The notes under the pieces: model-generated
Database searches by the model: none
What the model saw: the letters and a program-made list of their open reading frames with translations, nothing else
Told to the model about the DNA's origin: nothing
Made by a program: the position numbers and the translations under genes
Shown here: positions 36,367-45,253 of the stretch, in pieces
How the letters are laid out: every line of letters begins with the position of its first letter
Position numbering within the stretch: position 1 is the first letter of the stretch
From: Leptolyngbya sp. PCC 7375
GTDB lineage: Bacteria; Cyanobacteriota; Cyanobacteriia; Phormidesmidales; Phormidesmidaceae
Reading direction: 5' to 3'
Length of the DNA stretch: 64,000 nucleotides
NCBI RefSeq assembly: GCF_000316115.1
Contig: NZ_JH993797.1
Coordinates: 7,103,961-7,167,960 of the forward strand

Positions 36367-39300
36367 TCACCACTGTCGCCTCACATCTCGAATTGCATAA
36401 GCTGTTTCCACAATAGCCTCCTCACCTCCTAACTCAAGGATGGCGTGACCGAGTGAAGGTATCAGCTCTAAAATGTTGTCTCTTAACAGGTATGACAAGG
36501 TTTTCAAAATTGAACATGTGGTAGCAGGTTCTAAAGTGTATGTATCCAAGCGAGGCAGAAGCCCTAGAAAGGCTTCTGCCCTGTAGAACTCAGTCGAAAT
36601 CGTGAAACTGATGTCTAGCAATTGTTTCAACAACTCACAGGGTACCAACGGTGAAATTTCAAAGATAGCAATACGTTTCCGACGCTCGTCTTGAATCTCT
36701 GAGATCGCTCTGATTACGTCTGGCCACATATCTGGATGCGCTATTGCCAATGCTGCCAGGGCTAGGGTGCGATAAGCTTCCTGTTCGCCAACAAAACTAA
36801 GAGTCTTCAATAAATGCCATACGGACTCTAGCAAATCAGGTCGGTGAATCGACAAAGCACTGAGCGCGATAAGACGCTGGTAGTCATCACAAATTGCCTC
36901 AGCTATGTCTACAAAGTCCGTCACAAAATCAGTTGGAATAACCATGGCCAAACGGTAGATCGTCCGCGCTTGATGTGTTTCATACCAAAGTTCTTGCGTA
37001 GCCTTTACAGTGTCAGACCACAGTTCTGGCATTTTGAGAACAAGACGGCTCAAGTTTTGGGCCGTATCATGAGCGTGGGGAATCGCTTGCACAGTCTGTC
37101 GAGCATAGGGCCATAGTTCTGGCATCTCCGTCGCCAGTCTTTCTAAGGCTGTCGCTCGATCAGCCACATCATAAATTTCTAGAGTTGTTGTATGGGCCTC
37201 CTGCCAATAGTCAGGATTTGCCGCAGCGATGGAGCACAGCGAGATAGCTTTCTCATAGGTATGGGATATATCTTGATTCATTTCAAAGGCTAATGGCCAA
37301 ATCGATTTGACTTGATTAGCTAAAGCACATAAAGCTGTTATGGCCATATCAGTGTCACGGATAATTTGCGTATCTACCAAGACATCAGACCATAGAGCTG
37401 AATGGTGAACTATTAGAGCGCCAAGGGCAATACACCGCCAAGATTCATGCTTGATTGCATAGCCAACATCGATAACATTTGGCAACAAAGTAGGCGGTAC
37501 GTAAGGAACTAAATTCGCTATCAGCCTGGCCTTAGTTGCTTCATGGGCAATTGCCTGTAGCTGGTCAATCATTTCTGGCCATAGGTCAGAGTCTAATGCT
37601 GCTAATGCTGCTAATGCCCACGCGCGACCATAAGTTTCTTGAATCTCACGAACAGGGTCCAAGTTACTGTGCAAAGTAGCCGCAGCCTTTTGTGGCATTC
37701 TCTGGGAAAGCACTGCCATGCCAATTGCCCGCGAGTACGGGTCTTGGATCGCGGAGGCGACTTCAAATGCTGCATGCAGCAGACTATCGGGTAGAAACTT
37801 ACTGACTTCTTGCAGGAGTGGTCCTTTATTTTTTTCAAGTTTTGCTGATTGAATAGTGGCTAAAACCTTTGGCCAAAGGTTGGGTTGATAGGTGGCAATA
37901 GTACCGAGTGCTAATGCTCTTTGATACTCTTCACTAATTGCCTCAGCCAGTTTCAGTGCTCCTGCACGTAATTCTGGCAATCGAGTTGACAGCTTAATCA
38001 ATGCCATAGACCGACAGACCTTATCTGGAATCCACCGAGCTACTTCATGGGCTTCATTAAGCAAAGCATCAGGTAAATAAGGCAGTAGTGCTTGAAAACT
38101 TTTTAATTGACGATGGGGAGAAGGCGCTTGTTGGAGATGCGCTAGCCCTTGGGCCGGTCGCCAAATGCCTTCTGCCACCAACGTAGCGATCAACTCCGAT
38201 GGGAAATTACCTGCCAGAGTATTGAGCGACCCTTTAATTAAGGCGTAGCGACACTGTAGTCCCAATGATTTAGAAGGATGACTTTGAAACTGAGCTTCTG
38301 CTAATCGCCATGCTCTAGCAACATCATTGGCAAACCCCGCAACTTGATCAAGGGCATGACAAGCAACATACCAACCATTCTTACTGTTAGCGTCTTCTGC
38401 TTGTAAGAGCTGATGAATTTCATCTGCAAGTTCAGCTTGTTCTAAATGCCAGGTGAGATGAGCGTGTATGTAACCATCGCTAGGTACGGTATGCCACCTA
38501 CCATCTTGTAACTGAGGACGATAGCGATCAAGGAAGAGCGTATGGGCAGTTTGCAATGTCATGCCTAGCCCCGGCAACATTTTTGACTGATGGGGGTTAG
38601 GCTCGCCTGTAAGTAGATGTCTCGCGACATCATGCATCAGATCATGGAGACGATAGCCTACACGCTGGTCTGCTTGCCGACCGCTGGAAAGCAATAATGC
38701 TCGCCCCTTAAGAAATCGGAGTAACGTTCTAGCTTGGGATGACCGCATATCCCACAAGGTGGCAGCCATGGTTTCTGTAATGATGACATCTTCCGGCAAA
38801 ACACCTAACCAGGCAAATTGATTCAGTTGTTCTGGCGGCAGTCGCTTTAAACTCAGGTTAAAGGATGCGAGTAGACTTAGATTGCGCTGCTTGCTGCTCT
38901 GGCTCTGGAACCCAAACCCTTGAATATCCAGCACATCTAAATCGGCGATCTCTTGCTCTAAGGCTTCTAGAAGTTCTGCCCAGGTGGCTCCATCCTCAAT
39001 TTGAGCAGCGGCAAGTTCTAGGGCTAGGGGTAAATAAGCAACTGCCTTAGCTAACGCCAGGGCTTCTTGAATCGCCGCATCAGATAACTCTTCTTGAATG
39101 GACTGCTTCAGTAGGGCAAGAGATTGCTCTGGGGTCATCACATCCAGGTCGTAACGCAGTGCACCAGGGATGTGGGCTTCTCGTGTTGTCACCAAAATGC
39201 AGCAGTCTGACCCACCTACCCGAAACGGTTCTGCGTGGCTAGGGTCCCAGACATCATCCACCACCAGCAACATGTTGCGATCGTATAAAAGAGTTCGCAA

Positions 39301-40092
39301 GTGAGCCGATGCTGAGGAAGTCGTTGTGGGTTTATAGCTGTGGTCCCCCAGTTCTTGAATCCAACCACTCAGACAGGCCAGAATATCAGGCTGTTGCCCT
39401 AACGTGCTCCACAACACCCCATCGGCAAAGCGAGACTGTACTTCAGGCTCGTAAGCGATCGCAGATGCCAGCACCGACTTACCGATGCCTCCCAACCCTT
39501 GAATAGCACTGACCACTAATGTGCCAGGACGCTGGGGCGTATTCTCTAACAGGTGGGCTTTGACCGCGCTCAGATGCTCGGGACGATCCACAAAGTAGTG
39601 GGGCAAAGGCGGCACCTGAAAAGGAGCCCCTTTGGATAATCCAGAGACTGATGGCTGTTCTATCGGGTCAGCATCGGACTGCTTGGAAACGGATTTCGGT
39701 GCTTTAAGTGTTTGCCACTGGTCGGTTACTGCTGCGATCGCTCTATTGGTCTTCTGTGAAACCAGATGCAATGCAAAATGCCAATCTTCAGAACCTCGCT
39801 GATGCACCCGATAATCCTCCAAGATCTGGAGAAAATCTTGCATGCGGCGTAGGGCTTCCCGAATCTGCGTCTTCGTGAGAGGAGTCTTTGGGGCTAATAG
39901 TTGATTGAGTTCCAGCAGGGACTTCAACGTTGTTTGCACAACCAAGGTAGGCTGCGGTGATTCTTGCCAGCGGCAGTTCAAACCCGGAATATCTGACGCG
40001 ATGTCCAGGTCATGGTTGGCATAGCGTAGTAAGCTTTCCAAAACCTGTAATGTGCGTGCTTTGACCCTGGGACCAGTGGTTATCCTTGGCAT
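36367..40092 (-). CDS. NB-ARC (STAND) ATPase with HEAT-like repeat C-terminus
   Basis: This 1,241-residue NLR-like protein has an N-terminal helical domain (about 1-130, with EDWHFALHLVSQKTNR resembling effector-associated domains). The NB-ARC module has Walker A GLGGIGKS at 199-206, Walker B LLVVDDVWD at 275-283, a sensor CILVTTREA near 298, LPLAL and the winged-helix MHD-type motif LHDLMHD near 500. From about 640 to the end come many repeats of about 35 residues with the core RALALGTIA..P.LWP, which look like HEAT/ARM alpha-solenoids. No catalytic effector is recognisable. It probably senses a ligand through the solenoid and oligomerises. The flanking mobile elements suggest a defence island. 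Confidence 0.87.
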   Translation of the reverse strand: MPRITTGPRVKARTLQVLESLLRYANHDLDIASDIPGLNCRWQESPQPTLVVQTTLKSLLELNQLLAPKTPLTKTQIREALRRMQDFLQILEDYRVHQRGSEDWHFALHLVSQKTNRAIAAVTDQWQTLKAPKSVSKQSDADPIEQPSVSGLSKGAPFQVPPLPHYFVDRPEHLSAVKAHLLENTPQRPGTLVVSAIQGLGGIGKSVLASAIAYEPEVQSRFADGVLWSTLGQQPDILACLSGWIQELGDHSYKPTTTSSASAHLRTLLYDRNMLLVVDDVWDPSHAEPFRVGGSDCCILVTTREAHIPGALRYDLDVMTPEQSLALLKQSIQEELSDAAIQEALALAKAVAYLPLALELAAAQIEDGATWAELLEALEQEIADLDVLDIQGFGFQSQSSKQRNLSLLASFNLSLKRLPPEQLNQFAWLGVLPEDVIITETMAATLWDMRSSQARTLLRFLKGRALLLSSGRQADQRVGYRLHDLMHDVARHLLTGEPNPHQSKMLPGLGMTLQTAHTLFLDRYRPQLQDGRWHTVPSDGYIHAHLTWHLEQAELADEIHQLLQAEDANSKNGWYVACHALDQVAGFANDVARAWRLAEAQFQSHPSKSLGLQCRYALIKGSLNTLAGNFPSELIATLVAEGIWRPAQGLAHLQQAPSPHRQLKSFQALLPYLPDALLNEAHEVARWIPDKVCRSMALIKLSTRLPELRAGALKLAEAISEEYQRALALGTIATYQPNLWPKVLATIQSAKLEKNKGPLLQEVSKFLPDSLLHAAFEVASAIQDPYSRAIGMAVLSQRMPQKAAATLHSNLDPVREIQETYGRAWALAALAALDSDLWPEMIDQLQAIAHEATKARLIANLVPYVPPTLLPNVIDVGYAIKHESWRCIALGALIVHHSALWSDVLVDTQIIRDTDMAITALCALANQVKSIWPLAFEMNQDISHTYEKAISLCSIAAANPDYWQEAHTTTLEIYDVADRATALERLATEMPELWPYARQTVQAIPHAHDTAQNLSRLVLKMPELWSDTVKATQELWYETHQARTIYRLAMVIPTDFVTDFVDIAEAICDDYQRLIALSALSIHRPDLLESVWHLLKTLSFVGEQEAYRTLALAALAIAHPDMWPDVIRAISEIQDERRKRIAIFEISPLVPCELLKQLLDISFTISTEFYRAEAFLGLLPRLDTYTLEPATTCSILKTLSYLLRDNILELIPSLGHAILELGGEEAIVETAYAIRDVRRQW

Positions 40093-40254
40093 AGTGCTAC
40101 CAAAAAAAGTTTGGGGTTTCCCTTAGGGATAGCGTATACCCCAAACTCAACCAACCCTAGAACTACGGAAAGACACAAAGTTTCCAAAGGCGATTTGCTT
40201 TGCGATGGAGCCCCAAATCTAGGCTGTTTATGTCGAAGTCAAGGAATTACAGCC

Positions 40255-40479
40255 ATGAGAGCTCTTTCACAACCCGCCGCAGAAGTCCTTACCCGTCAGG
40301 ATGTAGGGGTAGTAATCAAAACCGTCACCCCTACCCAGCGGGGACGCGTGCAGTATCAAGCTACGTCCTGGCCAGCCTGTTTGTGCGGAGTAACGCATCA
40401 GACTACCCTAGAGCCTAATCAGCCCGTTCGGGTCTTGGGACGTCGTGGGCTAACTTTACTAATTCAACCCCTCGCCTGA
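40255..40479 (+). CDS. Small NfeD-like OB-fold protein
   Basis: I chose the ATG at 40255 giving 74 residues; longer in-frame starts to 40111 look non-coding. QRGRVQYQATSWPA, followed by LEPNQPVRVLGRRGLTLLI, matches the soluble C-terminal NfeD domain. A serine-protease partner is absent. It is divergent from the NB-ARC gene. Confidence 0.7.
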   Translation: MRALSQPAAEVLTRQDVGVVIKTVTPTQRGRVQYQATSWPACLCGVTHQTTLEPNQPVRVLGRRGLTLLIQPLA

Positions 40480-40589
40480 AAGTAATCCTTGCATCGAGTC
40501 CGTATCGGCTTGAAATCATTTCTGTAGTCTGACACGGGCTAAGCCGCACCCTCTATCGTGGCAAGGTTTAATTGAGCGGCTGAGCTAAT

Positions 40590-40719
40590 TGGCAGGTTTT
40601 TGAAACTGGGCCATCTCACCGAGTGGTAAATGATAGCGATCGCAACAGCCATTCTCCCAAAGGGTAAGAATAGGAAACTTCTTTCCACAGCTAAGGCATT
40701 TGGATAGGAGTTTCAATTG
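40590..40719 (-). CDS. Possible small cysteine-rich protein
   Basis: A reading frame from a TTG near 40716 encodes about 42 residues, KLLSKCLSCGKKFPILTLWE followed by NGCCDRYHLP. A CxxC and a CC could bind zinc. There is no strong ribosome binding site and the start is uncertain; it may be a remnant of a longer gene. Confidence 0.3.
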
Positions 40720-40730
40720 GTGGCGAGCGG

Positions 40731-40867
40731 ATTAACAAAGCCGTTCCAGAGGAGCATCGCACCCCCAACCACCTTTCGGTAACCCTATGATTTTCGCCGG
40801 GGTTAGTCTATGGGATGGGTAGTGACATCATCCAGGATTGGGCCTGAGCTGAGCTCTGCGATCGCAC
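40731..40867. repeat. Dispersed repeat copy B
   Basis: Counterpart of 34628-34757. Here it includes the last codons (ILDDVTTHPID) and downstream flank of the 114-residue gene at 40803. Confidence 0.75.
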
Positions 40868-41147
40868 TTACAAAAACTACATCAAACCAATCGCGAAACA
40901 TTTCAAATGTACGGTTGGCTGGCCAGTCTGATGTCCCTGTGTGCCATGCGTGGAGTTCAGCGTCGAAAATTGAATCGTAAATCTGTTCGAGTATTGTCCA
41001 GGCGGATGAATCGTCTTTATATTCAGGAATCAGGTATATGGTTGGTTCATCGTTTTGGTCAAGGGTAATGTTGGAATTGTCTAGCTGAGAGGCCCAATTT
41101 ATGTAGGGTTGTTTTGGGTGGATAATAACAGCACTTCTATTAATCAT
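40803..41147 (-). CDS. Hypothetical protein, 114 residues
   Basis: Not recognised. The protein is soluble and acidic (MINRSAVIIHPKQPYINWAS, TIYLIPEYKDDSSAWTILEQ), with aromatic residues in the second half (WFDVVFVSAIAEL). The 3' end is duplicated near 34,690, showing that a paralogue once stood beside the hsdM remnant. The pattern IHP..PY..W......P..YLIPE.. recalls small cyanobacterial proteins of unknown function. Confidence 0.6.
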   Translation of the reverse strand: MINRSAVIIHPKQPYINWASQLDNSNITLDQNDEPTIYLIPEYKDDSSAWTILEQIYDSIFDAELHAWHTGTSDWPANRTFEMFRDWFDVVFVSAIAELSSGPILDDVTTHPID

Positions 41148-41149
41148 GA

Positions 41150-41449
41150 GACGGGTTATTCGTGATAAGAAAGATTTTGCGATCCACTGTGATTATATTT
41201 AGCCGTTGCTGATTCAGAGCATAAAACGATCTGTCCATCTTGCTGTAGACCGGTATTTTTCAGATAAAATCGTACCGAGGATCAGCAACGCTCATTTACC
41301 ATAATCCGGTACGTCATGGGTTGTGTGAGAAACCGCAGGAGTGGAAGTATTCCAGTGTGCATCGGTTTATTGCAGAGGGTATTTATCCGCCGAATTGGTG
41401 TAAAGAGGAGAGTCCGGTAGTTCCCCATGATGTTTGGGATAAGGTGTAG
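41150..41449 (+). pseudogene. REP-associated tyrosine transposase (RAYT) remnant
   Basis: After deleting the MITE at 41202-41293 the reading is VIRDKKDFAIHCDYIYHNPV, then RHGLCEKPQEWKYSSVHRFI to a stop at 41447. DYI.YNPV.HGL and W.YSS are the C-terminal signature of RAYT (Y1-type) transposases. The HUH catalytic part is missing. REP palindromes follow directly, as expected. Confidence 0.82.
41202..41293. mobile_element. 92-bp MITE inside the RAYT remnant
   Basis: The element begins GCCGTTGCTGATTC and ends GATCAGCAACGCTC, imperfect inverted repeats, with a 5-bp duplication ATTTA at 41197-41201 and 41294-41298. Its removal restores DYIYHNPV. Confidence 0.78.
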
Positions 41450-41700
41450 ATGTAGGGTGCTGTATAGCGAAGCGTAACGCACCTAATCAAAGGGTTTTGG
41501 AGTGGTGCGTTAGTTCTTGAAGTGGTGCGTTGTCACGCACCCTACCTGGCTGAATTAAAGATTAGACGGACAATTTTTCAATCACGCAAGAAACGAAGAG
41601 AAGGAAATCTCTGGCAGTAACGCACCGAACTAAGGGGTTTTGGTGGTGTATTAGCGTTCTAGAGATGGTGCGTGAGTCACGCACCCTGCCCTTGCTGCAT
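41450..41700. repeat. REP-like palindromic repeats
   Basis: Repeated forms of TAGGGTGC...GCACCCTA and GGTGCGTTA/TAACGCACC occur at about 41452-41545 and 41613-41695. The outer halves can pair into cruciforms. They sit next to the RAYT remnant that would have mobilised them. No gene lies in this 250-base stretch. Confidence 0.75.
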
Positions 41701-41701
41701 G

Positions 41702-44410
41702 TTAAAAATTACATTCAGCCATCCTGGAAAAGAGCCATAGCCCTTGACTGCTAGTCAATGACGAGAGGAGAAACCCTGATGTAGGAAGTAAATTGTGTAC
41801 AACTCCACCGGCTACAAGGTCGGTTTCAGCAAGATTGCTTCCAGCATTGCTAACAGTTCCGATTCGACCCATAATTGGGAGATGTCCCGATGGTGATCCT
41901 GAAGCTTTCAGTTCGTTCCCATCCATCCCTTCCGACCATAACAGCTCATTGCCACTTAGCCACTCAATCCGACTGTCGCGCACATCATTGATTGCCTCAA
42001 TATTTCCACTTACACGACTCCATCCTACTTCATGAGTAAACCTAATCCAGGATGCATCAAATACACCTGCTGTATTATTTATTTTCTCGTAGATCTCTTT
42101 CTGAACACTGAAACCAAAATGGCCAGCAGAGTATTCGGACCACAAGCTATCCACTTTACGTAAAGTATTGCAGGGGATGCTAGAGGGTAAGATAGTCTTC
42201 AAATCCTTAGAGTATGCCGAGGAAGCTAATGCAACAGAAGTTAGCCTATCAGCTTTTCTCCATAAATACTGCGCTAAAACCAGTTCTAGATCTCGAATTG
42301 ATTGTCTTGCTCGAAAATCATAGTGTTTTTTAAGAGAAGCGGTAACTAGTGATTGAAATTGATTATCCTTTGAATAGTCAGAGAAGGGACTTAGCAATTT
42401 GCTAAAGGAATTTCCAACAGACTCTGATTTAAAGTTCGGTGTTTCAGAAGTGTAGCGGAAGGCTAGTTCATAGGACGGGTAAGCCTTGCTCGGCTCTTGC
42501 TGTGCTCCTCTTAAGTAATCTCGCTCTTCCTGTAAATTTCCCTGAACTGCATAGGTAAAGAAGGCGATTGATCGCCCGGATGCAGACAACTTAAATTCAT
42601 TAGGATTAGCTTCAATCAACCGAATACTTTGTTCGATTCGTTTTTGTGCATCCTTAATACGCTCCCGTACCCCTTCACTGGTGTCATCTGACAGAGACGA
42701 AGTAAGATGAAGGTTAACGAGAGCAATGCTACTATTCAAGAGGGCTTCCTTAAATACAATTTTACCTTCTGTAAAATCGGTAAATGATAAACCAAGCTGT
42801 TCGATTGCATCCATTGCAGCTTCTGGTTTATTATTGACATGAAGATCGTCGATAAGCCTAGAGAGAACTTTAGCTGTTTCATTGTGTTCTGCGATCTCTT
42901 GTTGCTCTTGTTGGATTTGTTTAAGTGCGACGCTTGAAAAAAATGTCAAGGTCCCAAATAAGATTGTTGACATAAGTGCGCCTCCTAACACAAAATTTCC
43001 CCGACGAATCTTTCGTTGGGCCTGCAGATTCGCCTCTGCCTGAATCTGTTCTGCCTCTTCTGCCGCTTCCCGTGCTGTTTTCTCCCGCGCAAGTTCAGCC
43101 TCTCGTTCCCTCGCAGAAATTTCCTCTTCTCGCTGCTGAGCCCGACTCGCAGCAAGAAACTCACGATCCTCAGCACTGAGTGTAGCTTTTTCAGATGCCC
43201 ATGCCTCAGCTTCGGTCAGCGCCCCTCCCCGTAACAAACGAGACCTATCTGCCTTCCCAGACATAACCCAGGCTCTAAAGCTTTCCGCATAGGGCCGCAG
43301 TTTTCTCAGCTCAGTATCAATCCAGGTTTCGTCAAAAACAGCTGTATAGATTGGGTTATAGATCCGCAACTTGCTATCTCGCTTCACGATCAAGCCTGAT
43401 AATTGCAGGTCTCGCTCTTCAGGTTGATTGTTAGCAGAGATCTCTTGCGCTTGCCAAATTTGCCGATACAGCTCCAGCAAATACCCTGCTTTGCGCTCAT
43501 CATCCAGCAACCGTTGCCGAATCGTCTTTAAATGCTCCTGATGATCTTGAGTTTCCCAACTATCAATCAGCCGTGTATTAACTAACCCATCAATAGCAAC
43601 CGCTTCACTCCCCGCTGCAATTACCCCATCTGAGTCCACCACCAACTGACATAACCGCTGCGTCAAAAACGGCTGTCCCCCCGTCCATCGCAAAATCTCT
43701 TGCAACACCGTCTCTGGCTGCTCTGCTTTCCCCTGCAGTCCAGCCGCCAAAGGCAACGCTTCTCCAGGCGTAAACCCTTTCAAGTCAATACTCTCACCCA
43801 CATTGAATGGAGTCCGTTTCGCATCCCCAATCAACTCCGACGGGGCTGCCACCCCCAGCAACGCAAACGTCAGCCGCCGATAAGCAGGATTTTGTGGCCG
43901 CTTGTTGAAACAAACCCGAATCAGGGCAAAAAAGTCATCGGTAAAGGGTAAACCGAGGGTACTATCAATTTCATCAATAAAGATAACAATCGGTTGTTCA
44001 ACACCAGGCAGCAGAACCGTTTCAATAAACTCCGCCAACCGCTCCACGGGCGCAATAAAGTCTCGTTCCTTCAGCCAGGTGCGAAACGCTTGCCATTCAA
44101 GCAAGTCAAACTGATTATTCAGCTGATTGATAATGCCGTTATACCACCGATCTGGCCGATCAACTTGACTGTCTTTCCCAGAAAAATCAATGATACTCCC
44201 CACCCAGCCACCCGCCTCTAGCTTTGCCAGGGTTCTCACCATCAGGCTGGACTTTCCCATCTGCCGGGAGTTGAGCACATAGCAAAACTTCCCTGCCTTC
44301 AGCGTTTCATACAACTCCGTATCACTTTTCCGAGTCAAGTAGGAAGGGGCATCCTGCAATAATGGCCCGCCAACACTATAAAACGAGGAATTTATGGGTA
44401 AACCACTCAT
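41702..44410 (-). CDS. AAA-like ATPase with coiled coil and single membrane segment
   Basis: The 902-residue protein has an N-terminal AAA-like domain of the kind abundant in cyanobacteria. Walker A is NSRQMGKSSL (about 47-56), Walker B is IVIFIDEIDS, and GGQPFLTQRLCQ marks the lid. A charged coiled coil (about 420-465, EEISAREREAELAREKTARE) leads into a membrane segment at about 470-492. Homologues usually end in WD40 or TPR repeats; here the C-terminus is a non-repetitive 400-residue region with no fold I recognise. Its start overlaps the stop of the upstream AAA gene, so the two were an operon. Confidence 0.8.
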   Translation of the reverse strand: MSGLPINSSFYSVGGPLLQDAPSYLTRKSDTELYETLKAGKFCYVLNSRQMGKSSLMVRTLAKLEAGGWVGSIIDFSGKDSQVDRPDRWYNGIINQLNNQFDLLEWQAFRTWLKERDFIAPVERLAEFIETVLLPGVEQPIVIFIDEIDSTLGLPFTDDFFALIRVCFNKRPQNPAYRRLTFALLGVAAPSELIGDAKRTPFNVGESIDLKGFTPGEALPLAAGLQGKAEQPETVLQEILRWTGGQPFLTQRLCQLVVDSDGVIAAGSEAVAIDGLVNTRLIDSWETQDHQEHLKTIRQRLLDDERKAGYLLELYRQIWQAQEISANNQPEERDLQLSGLIVKRDSKLRIYNPIYTAVFDETWIDTELRKLRPYAESFRAWVMSGKADRSRLLRGGALTEAEAWASEKATLSAEDREFLAASRAQQREEEISAREREAELAREKTAREAAEEAEQIQAEANLQAQRKIRRGNFVLGGALMSTILFGTLTFFSSVALKQIQQEQQEIAEHNETAKVLSRLIDDLHVNNKPEAAMDAIEQLGLSFTDFTEGKIVFKEALLNSSIALVNLHLTSSLSDDTSEGVRERIKDAQKRIEQSIRLIEANPNEFKLSASGRSIAFFTYAVQGNLQEERDYLRGAQQEPSKAYPSYELAFRYTSETPNFKSESVGNSFSKLLSPFSDYSKDNQFQSLVTASLKKHYDFRARQSIRDLELVLAQYLWRKADRLTSVALASSAYSKDLKTILPSSIPCNTLRKVDSLWSEYSAGHFGFSVQKEIYEKINNTAGVFDASWIRFTHEVGWSRVSGNIEAINDVRDSRIEWLSGNELLWSEGMDGNELKASGSPSGHLPIMGRIGTVSNAGSNLAETDLVAGGVVHNLLPTSGFLLSSLTSSQGLWLFSRMAECNF

Positions 44411-45176
44411 ACTGCCCTCCTCAACCGCGAACGAAAATAAGGCCGATACAGATGTTCATGGCGCAGAACCACCCCATCACTCTGCAGGTTCACCAACCCC
44501 ATGCCATTGAGCTTAAATGCCAACATCGATTTCAGTTCTACCGGATGTTCAGAAACAATTACCTGTTCAAATGCTTGTGCCAACTCCGGGTGTTGCTGCA
44601 AATTCCACAGGTGACGTCCCAGGTGTTCCCTGTAAATGCCAGCATCCGTGGGGGCTTCCTTCAGCAGTTGCTGTAGGGTCAAATCCTGCTGAGCAATGTG
44701 ATACAGCGCCAGCCGCACCAGATAGGGATGTCCCCCCACCATGGCCATTAAGCCATCCACGTCTGTTGCAGACCAATTCAAACCATGCTTCTCCACCAAC
44801 TCCAGCACCTGTGCCGCCGTAAACTCCGGTAGCTCCACTGCCAACCCTACGTTAAACGGCGACACATTGCTGTCTAACACAATGTATGATTCTGTCGAAT
44901 GGGCAATAGCCAGCTTCAATTTGGACCATGTCGTATTCACCTTGGCTTTTCCATTCCAGGACCGTAGCAGCATTAGAAATTCCTTGGCTACCGATTCATA
45001 GGGAAAAAGGCCATCCAGTTCATCCAGCCCCAAAAATAAGGGCGTCTCGATCTTGGAGAGAATGTACTTTTCAAAATATTCAGTGCAGTTTTCCTTAGGG
45101 CCAAACAACTCCTCATCCCAAAACTCAGTCACCTGGCGGGGAGAGAACCCCAATTCTCGGCTGACTGACCCACAGA
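44407..45176 (-). pseudogene. AAA-like ATPase, 5' end removed by IS21 insertion
   Basis: The C-terminal two thirds of an AAA-like ATPase: CGSVSRELGF, LFLGLDELDGLFPYE (Walker B), LAIAHSTESYI, VGGHPYLVRLALYHIAQQDL. The reading frame stays open up to 45189, but the last codons come from the IS21 end that starts at 45177. The Walker A and promoter are lost, so the protein is not made in functional form. The stop overlaps the start of the following AAA gene. Confidence 0.82.
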
Positions 45177-45253
45177 TGTTAGATGTCAAGGGGGTTAGAC
45201 GTGACGCGACAGACGTGTTGGCGTGCTGAATGTCATTTTATAGAGACTAACTA

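Noticed and set aside
45177..45189. ATG at 45189 as true start of the truncated AAA gene
   Set aside because: Those codons belong to the IS21 terminus; the real 5' end is missing.
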